A DNA stretch of 64,000 nt. Source: Arthrobacter nitroguajacolicus_D. Lineage in GTDB: Bacteria > Actinomycetota > Actinomycetes > Actinomycetales > Micrococcaceae. Positions 35,376 through 43,716 of this stretch are shown in pieces; the stretch's first letter is position 1, and each line of letters starts with the position of its first letter. The notes under the pieces are model-generated. The model worked only from the letters and a program-made list of their open reading frames with translations, had not been told where the DNA came from and did no database searches. Location: assembly GCF_031455195.1 (NCBI RefSeq), contig NZ_JAVDSH010000009.1, positions 1 to 64,000 of the forward strand, written 5' to 3'. Made by a program: the position numbers and the translations under genes.

Positions 35376-36842
35376 TTAAGTACCGCAGAAAGTCCGGTAA
35401 GGACCGAAACTTTCCGGCGCCGGGGCAGCGTACTTCTCCAGGCCGGGATGTTCCTCAAACGGGGACGCCAAAGCTTCCAGCAATCCCTCCGTGCGTCCGA
35501 TGTCCCCCTCTGTTGCTGCGGCAAGCGCTTCCTCCACCAAGTGGTTGCGCGGAATGTAGACCGGGTTAACCGCATCCATGGCATCCGCGTCAGGTGCCAA
35601 TTCCCGCCAACGCACCAGCCACGCATCGAACGCGGGCAGGTCCAGGATCACGCCCCTGGCCGGCTCCGCCTCCCCACGGGCCGCTCTGCCCAAGCTACGG
35701 AAGAACGAGGTGTAATCCGCGCGCGCCGCCTGGACCAACTCAAGTAAGTCGTCCACCAAAGGCGAGGCGACGCCGTCGTCAATGTCTTCTGGAAGCCCAA
35801 GCTTGGCCTTCATGCCACTGAACCACGCGGCACTGTACTGCGTGCGGAAGCCATTGAGGGCCTCAACGGCCATCGCTACCGCCTTCTCCTGGTCCTCGTG
35901 GATCAGGGGTGCAATGGACTCGGCGAAACGCGCGAGGTTCCACTCGGCAACCAGCGGCTGATTCCGGTACGCGTAGCGGCCCATCTCATCGATTGAGCTG
36001 TACACGGCACCCGGGTCGAAGCCCTCCATGAAGGCGCACGGACCGTAATCAATGGTTTCGCCCGAGATGGTCATGTTGTCAGTGTTCATGACCCCATGCA
36101 CGAACCCCACGAGCATCCACTGGGCCACCAGGTTCGCCTGGACCGACACGACGTCTTTCAGCAGGCCAAGGTAGCGGTCGGCGTCACCAGCCGAGGACGG
36201 GTGGTGACGTTCGATCGCATGGTCAGCGAGCCGACGCAGCAGATCCAGGTCATCCGAGGCCCTGGCATATTGGAAACTGCCCACCCGCAGATGGCTGCTG
36301 GCCACCCGCGTCAGGACCGCACCCGGCAAGACACTCTCACGCTGAACCGGGCGCCCGGTAGCGACGACGGCGAGGGAACGGGTGGTCGGGATCCCCAGCG
36401 CATGCATCGACTCACTGACGATGAACTCGCGAAGCATGGGACCGATGACCGCCCGGCCGTCGCCATTACGGGCGAAGGGCGTCCGGCCCGAACCTTTGAG
36501 GTGGATGTCGCGGAGCTTACCGTCGGTTCCCACCACCTCGCCCAGCAGCAGGGCACGCCCATCCCCCAAACGCGGCGAGTAAAAGCCGAACTGGTGCCCC
36601 GAGTAGCCCTGGGCCACCGGTGTCGCGTCCTCCGGAACCTCGTTGCCGAGCAGCAGCCGTACGCCCTCCGGGCTCCGCAGGAAGTCCGGATCAAAACCAA
36701 GCTCGACGGCGAGTGGCCCGTTGAGTGCCAGCAGCTGCGGATCTGGAGCTTCCTCCGCCCGCCATGGAACAGCCAGCTCCGGGAAGTCCCGGGCGAAATG
36801 GCTCTCGAAGGCAATGGTGGAATGCGCGATGTCACTCATCAA
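35376..36842 (-). CDS. selO: Protein adenylyltransferase SelO (YdiU)
   Basis: 488 aa pseudokinase-fold enzyme that transfers AMP from ATP to Ser/Thr/Tyr of proteins, linked to redox stress in bacteria and mitochondria. Landmarks: YSGHQFGFYSPRLGDGRA, LHLKGSGRTPFARNGDGRA-type loop (DIHLKGSGRTPF), LREFIVSESMHALGIPTTRS, HGVMNTDNM with the metal site, and TIDYGPCAFMEGFD. The C-terminus TFCGT keeps the Cys that replaces selenocysteine of the eukaryotic protein. Start at the second Met is equally possible. Confidence 0.95.
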   Translation of the reverse strand: MMSDIAHSTIAFESHFARDFPELAVPWRAEEAPDPQLLALNGPLAVELGFDPDFLRSPEGVRLLLGNEVPEDATPVAQGYSGHQFGFYSPRLGDGRALLLGEVVGTDGKLRDIHLKGSGRTPFARNGDGRAVIGPMLREFIVSESMHALGIPTTRSLAVVATGRPVQRESVLPGAVLTRVASSHLRVGSFQYARASDDLDLLRRLADHAIERHHPSSAGDADRYLGLLKDVVSVQANLVAQWMLVGFVHGVMNTDNMTISGETIDYGPCAFMEGFDPGAVYSSIDEMGRYAYRNQPLVAEWNLARFAESIAPLIHEDQEKAVAMAVEALNGFRTQYSAAWFSGMKAKLGLPEDIDDGVASPLVDDLLELVQAARADYTSFFRSLGRAARGEAEPARGVILDLPAFDAWLVRWRELAPDADAMDAVNPVYIPRNHLVEEALAAATEGDIGRTEGLLEALASPFEEHPGLEKYAAPAPESFGPYRTFCGT

Positions 36843-36902
36843 CCAAGGATATCGGCAGCGTTACAAGCGAGTGGCCCTGCGACAGCTTCGATCGCAACGG
36901 AA

Positions 36903-37682
36903 CTACCCCTTGAAAACAGGCGCACGCTTCTCCTGGAACGCCCGGAAGCCCTCAGCGTAATCCTCGGTCTTGCACAGCCGGGCCTGCTCGGTGTTTTCCT
37001 CAGCCATGGACGCCCAGAGGCCCAGGCGCTGGTCGCGGATGTGGGCCACGAGTTCCTTCGACGCGTTGAAGGCGCCTGTCGCCCCCACAGCCACCCGCTC
37101 AACGATGGCCCGGGTCTCCTCAAGCAGTACATCGGCAGGCATCGCCCGGCTGAACATTCCCTGGGCAACGGCTTCCGCCCCGGAAATGAGATCCGCTGTG
37201 TAGATCAGGTCCAGGGTTCGGTGCATGCCCAGACGCTCGGTGAAGTACCAGTGCCCACCTGAGTCCAGGGTGGCACCAAGCTTTGCAAAGGGTGAGCCGA
37301 ACTTGGCGTTCTCCGCCACATACACAACGTCAGTGGCCAACAACAGACCCAGCCCAACGCCCAAACACGCGCCGTGTGCCGCAGCGAAAGTGGGCGCAGG
37401 GAACGCAGCCATCTTCTTCAGCAGCGGCTCCACCAACCCACCAAGGTACGCCTGGGCATCGTCGGTTTCAGGTGTCACTGCGCCGATGTCCCGGCCGGCG
37501 CAGAAGGCCCTGCCCTCGCCGCGAAGCAGCAACGCCCGCACCTCACCGCGGGCAGCGGCGGCAGCAGCGTCGTCGTACGCCTTATCCAGTTCGGCAAGTG
37601 CGTCCTCGTTGAGCGAGTTCAGCTTTTCCGGGATGTTGAGGACAATTTCGGCAATGCCGTTGGAAATGGAGAGCTCGATCAT
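36903..37682 (-). CDS. Enoyl-CoA hydratase/isomerase of phenylacetate breakdown (PaaG/PaaF-like)
   Basis: 259 aa crotonase-fold enzyme: NIPEKLNSLNED, GEGRAFCAGRDIGA as the CoA/oxyanion region, AHGACLGVGLGLLLATD, and DSGGHWYFTERLG. Nine bases separate it from paaE, so it is the last gene of the paa operon. PaaG (ring 1,2-epoxyphenylacetyl-CoA isomerase) is the better guess, because DxG-type residues sit where PaaG carries Asp; PaaF cannot be excluded. Confidence 0.85.
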   Translation of the reverse strand: MIELSISNGIAEIVLNIPEKLNSLNEDALAELDKAYDDAAAAAARGEVRALLLRGEGRAFCAGRDIGAVTPETDDAQAYLGGLVEPLLKKMAAFPAPTFAAAHGACLGVGLGLLLATDVVYVAENAKFGSPFAKLGATLDSGGHWYFTERLGMHRTLDLIYTADLISGAEAVAQGMFSRAMPADVLLEETRAIVERVAVGATGAFNASKELVAHIRDQRLGLWASMAEENTEQARLCKTEDYAEGFRAFQEKRAPVFKG

Positions 37683-37691
37683 GGGGACTCC

Positions 37692-38897
37692 TTAGACGTC
37701 AAAGTCGACGGTAACTTCTTCGCTGGTGGGGTGGGACTGGCAGGTCAGGACATAGCCCTTATCCAGCTCGTCCTGCTCTAGGGCGTAGTTCTCATCCATG
37801 CTCACGGTACCGGTGATCAACTTGGCGCGGCACGTGCCACAAACCCCGCCTGCACAGGCGAACGGAACGTCCGGGCGGACGCGTAGGGCCGCGTTGAGGA
37901 TTGACTCACGGGCATGCGTGGGGCTGGCGACATCGCCGGTCAGGCCATCGAGCTTGAAGGTGATCTTGAACGTGTCCTGCGATTCGTCGGCTACGACGGG
38001 TCGGCCGGCGTTGCCCTCGGGGCGGTCCGGACGGCCGGTGGTGAACAGCTCAAAGCGGACATGCTCCGGCTCAACGCCGCGGGCGGCAAGGGTGTCACGG
38101 CACAACTGGACCAACTCAAACGGCCCGCACAGGAACCACTCGTCAACATCCTCGGCATGAATGGCACTGCTCAGGAGCGCCTGCAACTTCTCCGAGTCGA
38201 TACGGCCGGTCATCAGCGGGGCGATGCGCTGCTCACGGGACAGCACATGGTGCAGCGCCAGGCGGGACGGGTACTTGTCCTTCAGGTCCGCCAACTCCTC
38301 CAGGAACATCACGTCCATGGCAGCTTTGTTGGCGTACACCAGGTCAAACCTGGTTTCCGGGTTGGCAGCCAGCAAGGTCCGTGCAATCGCGATCACCGGA
38401 GTGATGCCAGACCCCGCGGCAATGGCCACAAAGCTGCCCGGCTCCCCCGCCAGCTCCTCCGGGTGGTTCATGGAGTTCATGACGTTGTGCTGGACGGCGG
38501 AACCGTCCTTGCCATGACGCGAAATAAACGCACCCTGCGGGCTCATGACGTCCAGGACGTCGCCAGCCTTGAGCTCGGCATTGGCCCAGGTGGAGAAGAT
38601 GCCGCCAAGGTCCTTCTTGATGGCCACCCGGATCTCGCTGCTGCCGTCCTCGAAACTGCGCGGCTCTGCGCAAATCGAGTAGCTGCGGCGGACCTCGTGC
38701 GGCTCACCGGTCTCGTCCGGCAGCGTGGTTCGCAAGGCAACGTACTGTCCGGGAAGGTAGTCATACTGGCCCGCCAGCTCGGCAGGAACACCGAACGTGA
38801 CCTCGATGGCATCGTCCGTGAGACGCCGGACTTCCGCCACGGTCAGGTTATGGAAAGACGCACGACGGCGGCTGGCCGTCTGTGTTTCGGTGGTCAT
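37692..38897 (-). CDS. paaE: Phenylacetyl-CoA epoxidase reductase subunit
   Basis: 401 aa from the ATG at 38897 (AAGGAAG upstream); a frame to 38984 overlaps paaD. Passes electrons from NADPH to the PaaA di-iron centre. N-terminal FAD domain (RRSYSICAEP, FSTWANAELKAGD), NAD(P) domain (AIAAGSGITPVIAIARTLL) and C-terminal plant-type 2Fe-2S ferredoxin (CAGGVCGTCRAKL, then C in TCQSHP). All four cluster Cys are present. Confidence 0.96.
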   Translation of the reverse strand: MTTETQTASRRRASFHNLTVAEVRRLTDDAIEVTFGVPAELAGQYDYLPGQYVALRTTLPDETGEPHEVRRSYSICAEPRSFEDGSSEIRVAIKKDLGGIFSTWANAELKAGDVLDVMSPQGAFISRHGKDGSAVQHNVMNSMNHPEELAGEPGSFVAIAAGSGITPVIAIARTLLAANPETRFDLVYANKAAMDVMFLEELADLKDKYPSRLALHHVLSREQRIAPLMTGRIDSEKLQALLSSAIHAEDVDEWFLCGPFELVQLCRDTLAARGVEPEHVRFELFTTGRPDRPEGNAGRPVVADESQDTFKITFKLDGLTGDVASPTHARESILNAALRVRPDVPFACAGGVCGTCRAKLITGTVSMDENYALEQDELDKGYVLTCQSHPTSEEVTVDFDV

Positions 38898-38907
38898 GGC
38901 TGCTTCC

Positions 38908-39474
38908 TTAGAGGACTTTGAAGTAGTCGAACGGTTCCTTGCAGTCCTGGCAGACGAACAGCGCCTTGCAGGACGTGGAACCAAAACGGGTGAGTTCCTT
39001 GGTGTTGAGTGAGGAACACTGCGGGCATTTCACGGCGAGGCTCAGGCGGACAGGACCGGAGTGCCCGCCGGCGGCGGCCATGCCGCTGGGCGGGGCGATC
39101 CCGTATTCCTCCAGCTTGGCCTTGCCGGATTCGGTCATCCAGTCCGTGGTCCATGCCGGGGACAACACCAGGTTGACGTGGACACGGGCGTAGCCCTCCC
39201 GTTCGAAGGCCTTCCGCAGGTCGTCACCGATGGCATCCATCGCGGGGCAGCCCGAGTACGTCGGCGTGATGGTGACCTCGACGGCGGTACTGGCCGGGCC
39301 GCCGTCGTGGGTTCCCGTCGCTTCAGTCGAGGTGACGCGCACGCCGCGGAGGATGCCCAGGTCCTCGATGGTGAGGACCGGGATCTCCGGATCGCAGACT
39401 GTGGACGCGATGTCCCAGGCCCTCTGCTCTTCGGTCTGTGCCTGAGTTCGCGACGGAATCATCACGCTGGTCAC
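38908..39474 (-). CDS. paaD: Phenylacetyl-CoA epoxidase subunit PaaD (maturation factor)
   Basis: 188 aa. N-terminal DUF59/SufT-like domain (VCDPEIPVLTIEDLGILR, TPTYSGCPAMDAI) and a C-terminal zinc-ribbon with CPQC and CQDC pairs. PaaD is needed for iron-sulfur or di-iron assembly of the complex. Overlaps paaC by 4 bases. Confidence 0.95.
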   Translation of the reverse strand: MTSVMIPSRTQAQTEEQRAWDIASTVCDPEIPVLTIEDLGILRGVRVTSTEATGTHDGGPASTAVEVTITPTYSGCPAMDAIGDDLRKAFEREGYARVHVNLVLSPAWTTDWMTESGKAKLEEYGIAPPSGMAAAGGHSGPVRLSLAVKCPQCSSLNTKELTRFGSTSCKALFVCQDCKEPFDYFKVL

Positions 39475-40391
39475 CAGCTCGCGCCGGGGTGTTCGCGGGC
39501 GAGGACCTGCATCTCGGCAAGGATGTAGCCCAGGAACTCGGAGTGCTTGCCGCGTCGGCCGCCGCCCAGGGACTGCGGAACGCCGGGGATCTCAAGCTCA
39601 GCTTCGGCCATGATTTCGCCGGTCAGCCGGTCGAACTCTGCGCGAAGGCTGGACGGCTGAACAGCGACGCCAGCCTCGGCGAGACGCGCGGTGAGCTCGT
39701 CGTCCTCGAATATCTCGTCGACGTACGGCCATACAAGCTTGAAACCCTGGATGATCCGTTTCCTGGACTCATCCGTGCCGCCGGCCAGGCGCAGCACCCA
39801 CTGGGCGCTGTGGTCGCGGTGGTAATCCACTTCCTTGACGGCCTTCGCAGAGATGGCTGCGAGGGTGGGGTCGGTTGAGGCGGAGAGCGCCGTGTAGAGC
39901 TCAAACTGGTAGTAGCTCACGATGAACTGCCGGGCGATGGTCACCGCGAAGTCACCGTTGGGCTGCTCGAAAAGGTGCGCCGAGCGGAACTCGTGCTCGC
40001 GGCGGAAATAGGCGAGATCGTCCTCGGATTTGCCCCAGGCAGCACCAGCGTAGGTCAGGAACGAACGCGCGTGCCCCAACTGGTCCAGGGCGATGTTGCC
40101 CAGTGCGATGTCTTCCTCCAGCTCAGGGGCTCGGGAAATCCAGTGCCCCAAACGCTGGGCGAGGATCAGGCCGTCGTCGCCGATGCGCAGGGCGTACTCG
40201 GCGACGTCCTCGCTGGGCTTGACCTTCCCGCGGCTGATCTCCAGGGCGATGTCCTCGGGGCGCAGTGCGTTGCCCGGCGTAATGCGGGTGGCACTGGCCG
40301 AACCGTCGCCTGATGCGCCGGCTCCGTGGACACCAACGGAAATGTCGCCGTGGCCCTCGATGACGAAGTCAGTGGTCTCTGGATTGCTCAC
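39471..40391 (-). CDS. paaC: Phenylacetyl-CoA epoxidase structural subunit
   Basis: 306 aa ferritin-like protein that partners PaaA. LGHWISRAPELEEDIALGNIALDQLGHAR, FRSAHLFEQPNGDFA and EVDYHRDHSAQWVLRLAGGTDES are family blocks (quoted in parts). The first 50 residues are a variable Gly/Ala-rich extension. Starts 4 bases inside the end of paaB. Confidence 0.95.
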   Translation of the reverse strand: MSNPETTDFVIEGHGDISVGVHGAGASGDGSASATRITPGNALRPEDIALEISRGKVKPSEDVAEYALRIGDDGLILAQRLGHWISRAPELEEDIALGNIALDQLGHARSFLTYAGAAWGKSEDDLAYFRREHEFRSAHLFEQPNGDFAVTIARQFIVSYYQFELYTALSASTDPTLAAISAKAVKEVDYHRDHSAQWVLRLAGGTDESRKRIIQGFKLVWPYVDEIFEDDELTARLAEAGVAVQPSSLRAEFDRLTGEIMAEAELEIPGVPQSLGGGRRGKHSEFLGYILAEMQVLAREHPGASW

Positions 40392-40765
40392 AGGTGCTTC
40401 ACGCCTTCGCTCTTGGTGTAGTACGTCGCATGACGGTAGTCCTTGCCCTGCGGGGACTCGAAGAAGGAACCCTTGGAGTCGGGATCACTGGAGGAAATCG
40501 CCTCGGCCGGGACAACCCAGATAGAGACGCCCTCGTTGCGGCGCGTGTAGAGATCACGTGCGTTCCGGAGGGCCATGGCCGCGTCAGGGGCATGCAAAGA
40601 GCCAGCGTGGACGTGGGACAGGCCTCGGCTTGAGCGCACAAAGACCTCCCAGAGCGACCAAGGTGATTCCTGGTGCTCCTCCGTGGTGGCCGCTACTTTG
40701 GGGGCCTCGCGGTTGATTTCACTGGCGGCGCTGCCAGGTGCTTCGGGATTTCCGTGGGGAGCCAT
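40388..40765 (-). CDS. paaB: Phenylacetyl-CoA epoxidase small subunit
   Basis: 125 aa from the ATG at 40765, which overlaps the paaA stop (TAATG). The conserved core (WSLWEVFVRSSRGLSHVHAG, YTRRNEGVSIWVVPA) begins only at about residue 35; the preceding Ala/Glu-rich tail is longer than in Escherichia coli PaaB. A longer frame inside paaA is a shadow. Bridges PaaAC heterodimers. Confidence 0.95.
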   Translation of the reverse strand: MAPHGNPEAPGSAASEINREAPKVAATTEEHQESPWSLWEVFVRSSRGLSHVHAGSLHAPDAAMALRNARDLYTRRNEGVSIWVVPAEAISSSDPDSKGSFFESPQGKDYRHATYYTKSEGVKHL

Positions 40766-41760
40766 TATGCTGCGTTCTCTTTCTGTGCTTGCTTGCGGGC
40801 GTAAGCCACAGCGGCTTCGCGAACCCAGGCACCGTTTTCGTGTGCCTCGCGGCGGCGCTCTACGCGCTGCGAGTTGCAGGGGCCGCGGCCGGCCAGGACT
40901 TCCTTGAACTCGTTCCAGTCCAGGGGTCCGTGCTCCCACTTCTTGGTTTCTTCGTTGAAACGGATGTCCTTATCAGGCAGCGTCAGGCCGAGGACCCGGA
41001 CCTGCTCCACCATCATGCCGACGAACCGGCTGCGCAGCTCGTCATTGCTGAAGCGCTTGATGTTCCAGGCCATGGATTGCTTGGAGTTGGGTGAATCCTC
41101 ATCCGGCGGGCCGAACATCATCAGCGACGGCGCGTACCAGCGGTTCACTGCGTCCTGGGCCATCTGCTTCTGCGCAGGAGTGCCATTGGAGAGTTCCAGC
41201 AGGATCTCGAAACCCTGGCGCTGGTGGAATGATTCTTCCTTGCAGATGCGCACCATTGCGCGACCATACGGACCATACGAGGCACGGCACAGGGGCACTT
41301 GGTTGCAGATGGCAGCACCATCAACAAGCCATCCGATGGCCCCCATGTCAGCCCAGGAAATCGTGGGGTAGTTGAAGATGGACGAGTACCGGGCCTTCCC
41401 GGCGATGAGGTCTTCCATCATCTGGTCCCGGGACTGGCCCAGGGTCTCGGCGGCCGAGTACAGGTACAGGCCGTGGCCGGCTTCGTCCTGGACCTTGGCC
41501 ATGAGGATGGACTTGCGCTTCAGGCTCGGTGCCCTGGTGATCCAGTTGGCTTCCGGCTGCATGCCAATGATTTCCGAGTGTGCGTGCTGCGAGATCTGGC
41601 GCAGCAAAGTCTTGCGGTAAGCCGCCGGCATCCAGTCGCGCGGTTCGATGCGCGAGTCCTCCGAAATGATGCGATCAAAATACGCCTGTCCGGCTGCCTC
41701 CCGCTCCTGCTCTTCCGGGGACAGCTCAGCGGGCACTGACTGCAGATTCTGCGATGCCAT
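40765..41760 (-). CDS. paaA: Phenylacetyl-CoA epoxidase catalytic subunit
   Basis: 331 aa from the ATG at 41760 (TAGGAGC upstream). Di-iron oxygenase subunit that forms ring-1,2-epoxyphenylacetyl-CoA. Both iron-binding pairs are visible: VQDEAGHGLYLY and CKEESFHQRQGFE. SEIIGMQPEANWI and WNEFKEVLAGRGPCN are family-typical. First gene of the paaABCDE-crotonase operon. Confidence 0.97.
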   Translation of the reverse strand: MASQNLQSVPAELSPEEQEREAAGQAYFDRIISEDSRIEPRDWMPAAYRKTLLRQISQHAHSEIIGMQPEANWITRAPSLKRKSILMAKVQDEAGHGLYLYSAAETLGQSRDQMMEDLIAGKARYSSIFNYPTISWADMGAIGWLVDGAAICNQVPLCRASYGPYGRAMVRICKEESFHQRQGFEILLELSNGTPAQKQMAQDAVNRWYAPSLMMFGPPDEDSPNSKQSMAWNIKRFSNDELRSRFVGMMVEQVRVLGLTLPDKDIRFNEETKKWEHGPLDWNEFKEVLAGRGPCNSQRVERRREAHENGAWVREAAVAYARKQAQKENAA

Positions 41761-41778
41761 GGTTGCTCCTAATAAATT

Positions 41779-41792
41779 ACCGACCGTTCGTT
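41779..41792 (-). promoter_or_regulatory. Candidate TetR-type (PaaR-like) operator
   Basis: ACCGACCGTTCGTT is an imperfect palindrome (10 of 14 positions) lying 2 bases downstream of the -10 and before the paaA ribosome site. It resembles the ACCG-n-CG-n-CGGT pattern described for actinobacterial PaaR. Such placement would block initiation until phenylacetyl-CoA is present. No paaR gene is in the window. Confidence 0.6.
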
Positions 41793-41793
41793 C

Positions 41794-41823
41794 AGAATAT
41801 GCGGAGTGGGTGTTTTCAGTCAA
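41794..41823 (-). promoter_or_regulatory. Sigma-70 type promoter of the paa operon
   Basis: On the minus strand TTGACT (41818-41823) and TATTCT (41794-41799) are separated by 18 bases, a near-consensus pair about 35 bases from the paaA start. Confidence 0.7.
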
Positions 41824-41895
41824 GCTTTTCGGGCGGCGGCACAGGTTCACCCACGCCTCACTTTCCGTTCATCACGGGCCACAACAGTGGACTAT

Positions 41896-43551
41896 ATGAC
41901 TGACTTCACGCGCCGCACCCTCGTCAAGACCTCCCTCGCGGGCCTCACACTGGCAGGCCTGGCCGGCGGGACAGCACCCGCTTACGCCGCCATTCCCCTG
42001 GTCCGCAAACGGCTCACGATCCCCACCGGCATTGCCACCGGCGACGTCACCACCGACTCCGCCGTTCTCTGGTCCCGCGCCTCCGGCCCAGGCCGTATGA
42101 CAGCCACCCTCCAGGCCGTGGACAGCGCGGGCGAAATCCTCCGCGGACGCTACGGCTTCAGCCGCACGATTCGAGGCCCACTGGCCACCGAGGCCAGCGA
42201 CTTCACCGCCAAGATCCAAGCCAACGGCCTCCCCGCAGGAACCCGGTTCGCCCTGGAACTTGGTTTTGAAGACGAGAACGGGTCCAGCGAGACGGTCCGG
42301 GGTACGTTCAGCACGGCGCCCGGTTCGGCCAACGGCAAGAACGACGGCGGCACTGACGACGCCCGCGGAGGCGGCAGTCCGTCGTCGTCCTCCCAATCGT
42401 TCGTGTGGACCGGCGACACCGCCGGCCAGGGCTGGGGCATCAACGAAGAGCTCGGCGGCATGCGCGGCTACAAAGCCATGCACGCCACCAGGCCGGACTT
42501 CTTCATCCACTCCGGCGACACCATCTACGCCGACGGTCCCATCGCCGCCACCGTGACCGAAAAGGACGGCCAGGTCTGGCGGAACATCGTCACCGAGGAA
42601 GTGTCCAAAGTGGCCGAAACCCTACAGGAATACCGCGGCCGTCACCGCTACAACTCGCTGGACGCCAACATGCGCGCAATGTTCGCCGAGGTCCCCGTGA
42701 TCGCGCAATGGGACGACCACGAAACCCACAACAACTGGTACCCGGGCCAGATCCTGGACGACGCCCGCTACACCGAACGAAACGTCAACACCCTCGCCGC
42801 CCGGGGCCGTCAGGCATGGCAAGAGAACATGCCCATCGCCGACGCCGCCGCGCTCTGGCGTCCCGGCAAGTTCGACGCCGGCCAGTACCAGCCCGCGCAT
42901 ATCTACCGGAAGATTTCGCGCGGCCCGCAGCTGGACATCTTCTGCCTGGACATGCGCACCTTCAAGTCCCCCAACACCGACGGCAAGGAGCCATACACCA
43001 CCAACATCCTGGGCCAGGAACAGGTGGACTGGCTGATTAAGGAAGTCCGCAAATCCAAGGCCACATGGAAAGTCATTGCGGCCGACCTGCCACTCGGGAT
43101 CATCGTGCCCGACGGCCCCGTCAACCAGGAAAGCCTGTCCAACCGCGACAACGGGGCGCCGCTGGGCCGCGAACTGGAGATTGCCGGAGTGCTCTCGGCT
43201 TTCAAGAAATTCGGCGTGAAGAACACTGTATGGCTGGCCGCGGACGTGCACTACTGCGCTGCGCACCACTACTCCCCCGAGCGCGCGTCCTTCACGGATT
43301 TCGACCCGTTCTGGGAGTTCGTGGCCGGTCCCATCAACGCGGGCTCGTTCGGGCCGAATGACATGGACGGGACGTTTGGTCCGGAAGTCGTTTTCTCGAA
43401 GGCCGGGCGCTTTGCCGGCGAATCACCGCGCGACGGCGAGAACCAGTACTTCGGGCACGTCGAACTCGCTTCCGACGGCGTCTTCACTGTGAGCCTCCGC
43501 AACGCTCTGGGTGCAGTGCTCTATTCGAAGGCCCTCACCCCGCAGCGCTGA
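41896..43551 (+). CDS. phoD: Tat-exported PhoD-type alkaline phosphatase
   Basis: 551 aa from the ATG at 41896. The N-terminus TRRTLVKTSLAGL is a twin-arginine signal ending at PAYA-AIP. PhoD landmarks follow: FVWTGDTAGQGWGI, FFIHSGDTIYADGP, IAQWDDHETHNNW, VIAADLPLGI and WLAADVHYCAAHHY, giving the Fe/Ca-binding Asp, Asn and His residues. Cleaves phosphate from mono- or diesters (including teichoic acid) outside the cell. Low-phosphate control is likely but no Pho box was identified. Confidence 0.92.
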   Translation: MTDFTRRTLVKTSLAGLTLAGLAGGTAPAYAAIPLVRKRLTIPTGIATGDVTTDSAVLWSRASGPGRMTATLQAVDSAGEILRGRYGFSRTIRGPLATEASDFTAKIQANGLPAGTRFALELGFEDENGSSETVRGTFSTAPGSANGKNDGGTDDARGGGSPSSSSQSFVWTGDTAGQGWGINEELGGMRGYKAMHATRPDFFIHSGDTIYADGPIAATVTEKDGQVWRNIVTEEVSKVAETLQEYRGRHRYNSLDANMRAMFAEVPVIAQWDDHETHNNWYPGQILDDARYTERNVNTLAARGRQAWQENMPIADAAALWRPGKFDAGQYQPAHIYRKISRGPQLDIFCLDMRTFKSPNTDGKEPYTTNILGQEQVDWLIKEVRKSKATWKVIAADLPLGIIVPDGPVNQESLSNRDNGAPLGRELEIAGVLSAFKKFGVKNTVWLAADVHYCAAHHYSPERASFTDFDPFWEFVAGPINAGSFGPNDMDGTFGPEVVFSKAGRFAGESPRDGENQYFGHVELASDGVFTVSLRNALGAVLYSKALTPQR

Positions 43552-43716
43552 CCCTGGAGCCGGCCACCCAAACTACGTAGCAGCACAGGGATCCTGAGTG
43601 TCCAAAACGGGCTCACCTGCTACTTAGTTGGGTCTGTACGGCGTATGCTCTCCTCAGCGCAGAGGCAAGACGCGTTGTTCGCTTTTGGTGGGGCCACTTT
43701 CGAAGGCAGGGGTTCA

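Noticed and set aside
36096..37262. 388-aa open frame on the plus strand
   Set aside because: Antisense to selO and the crotonase gene, both of which have complete family motifs.
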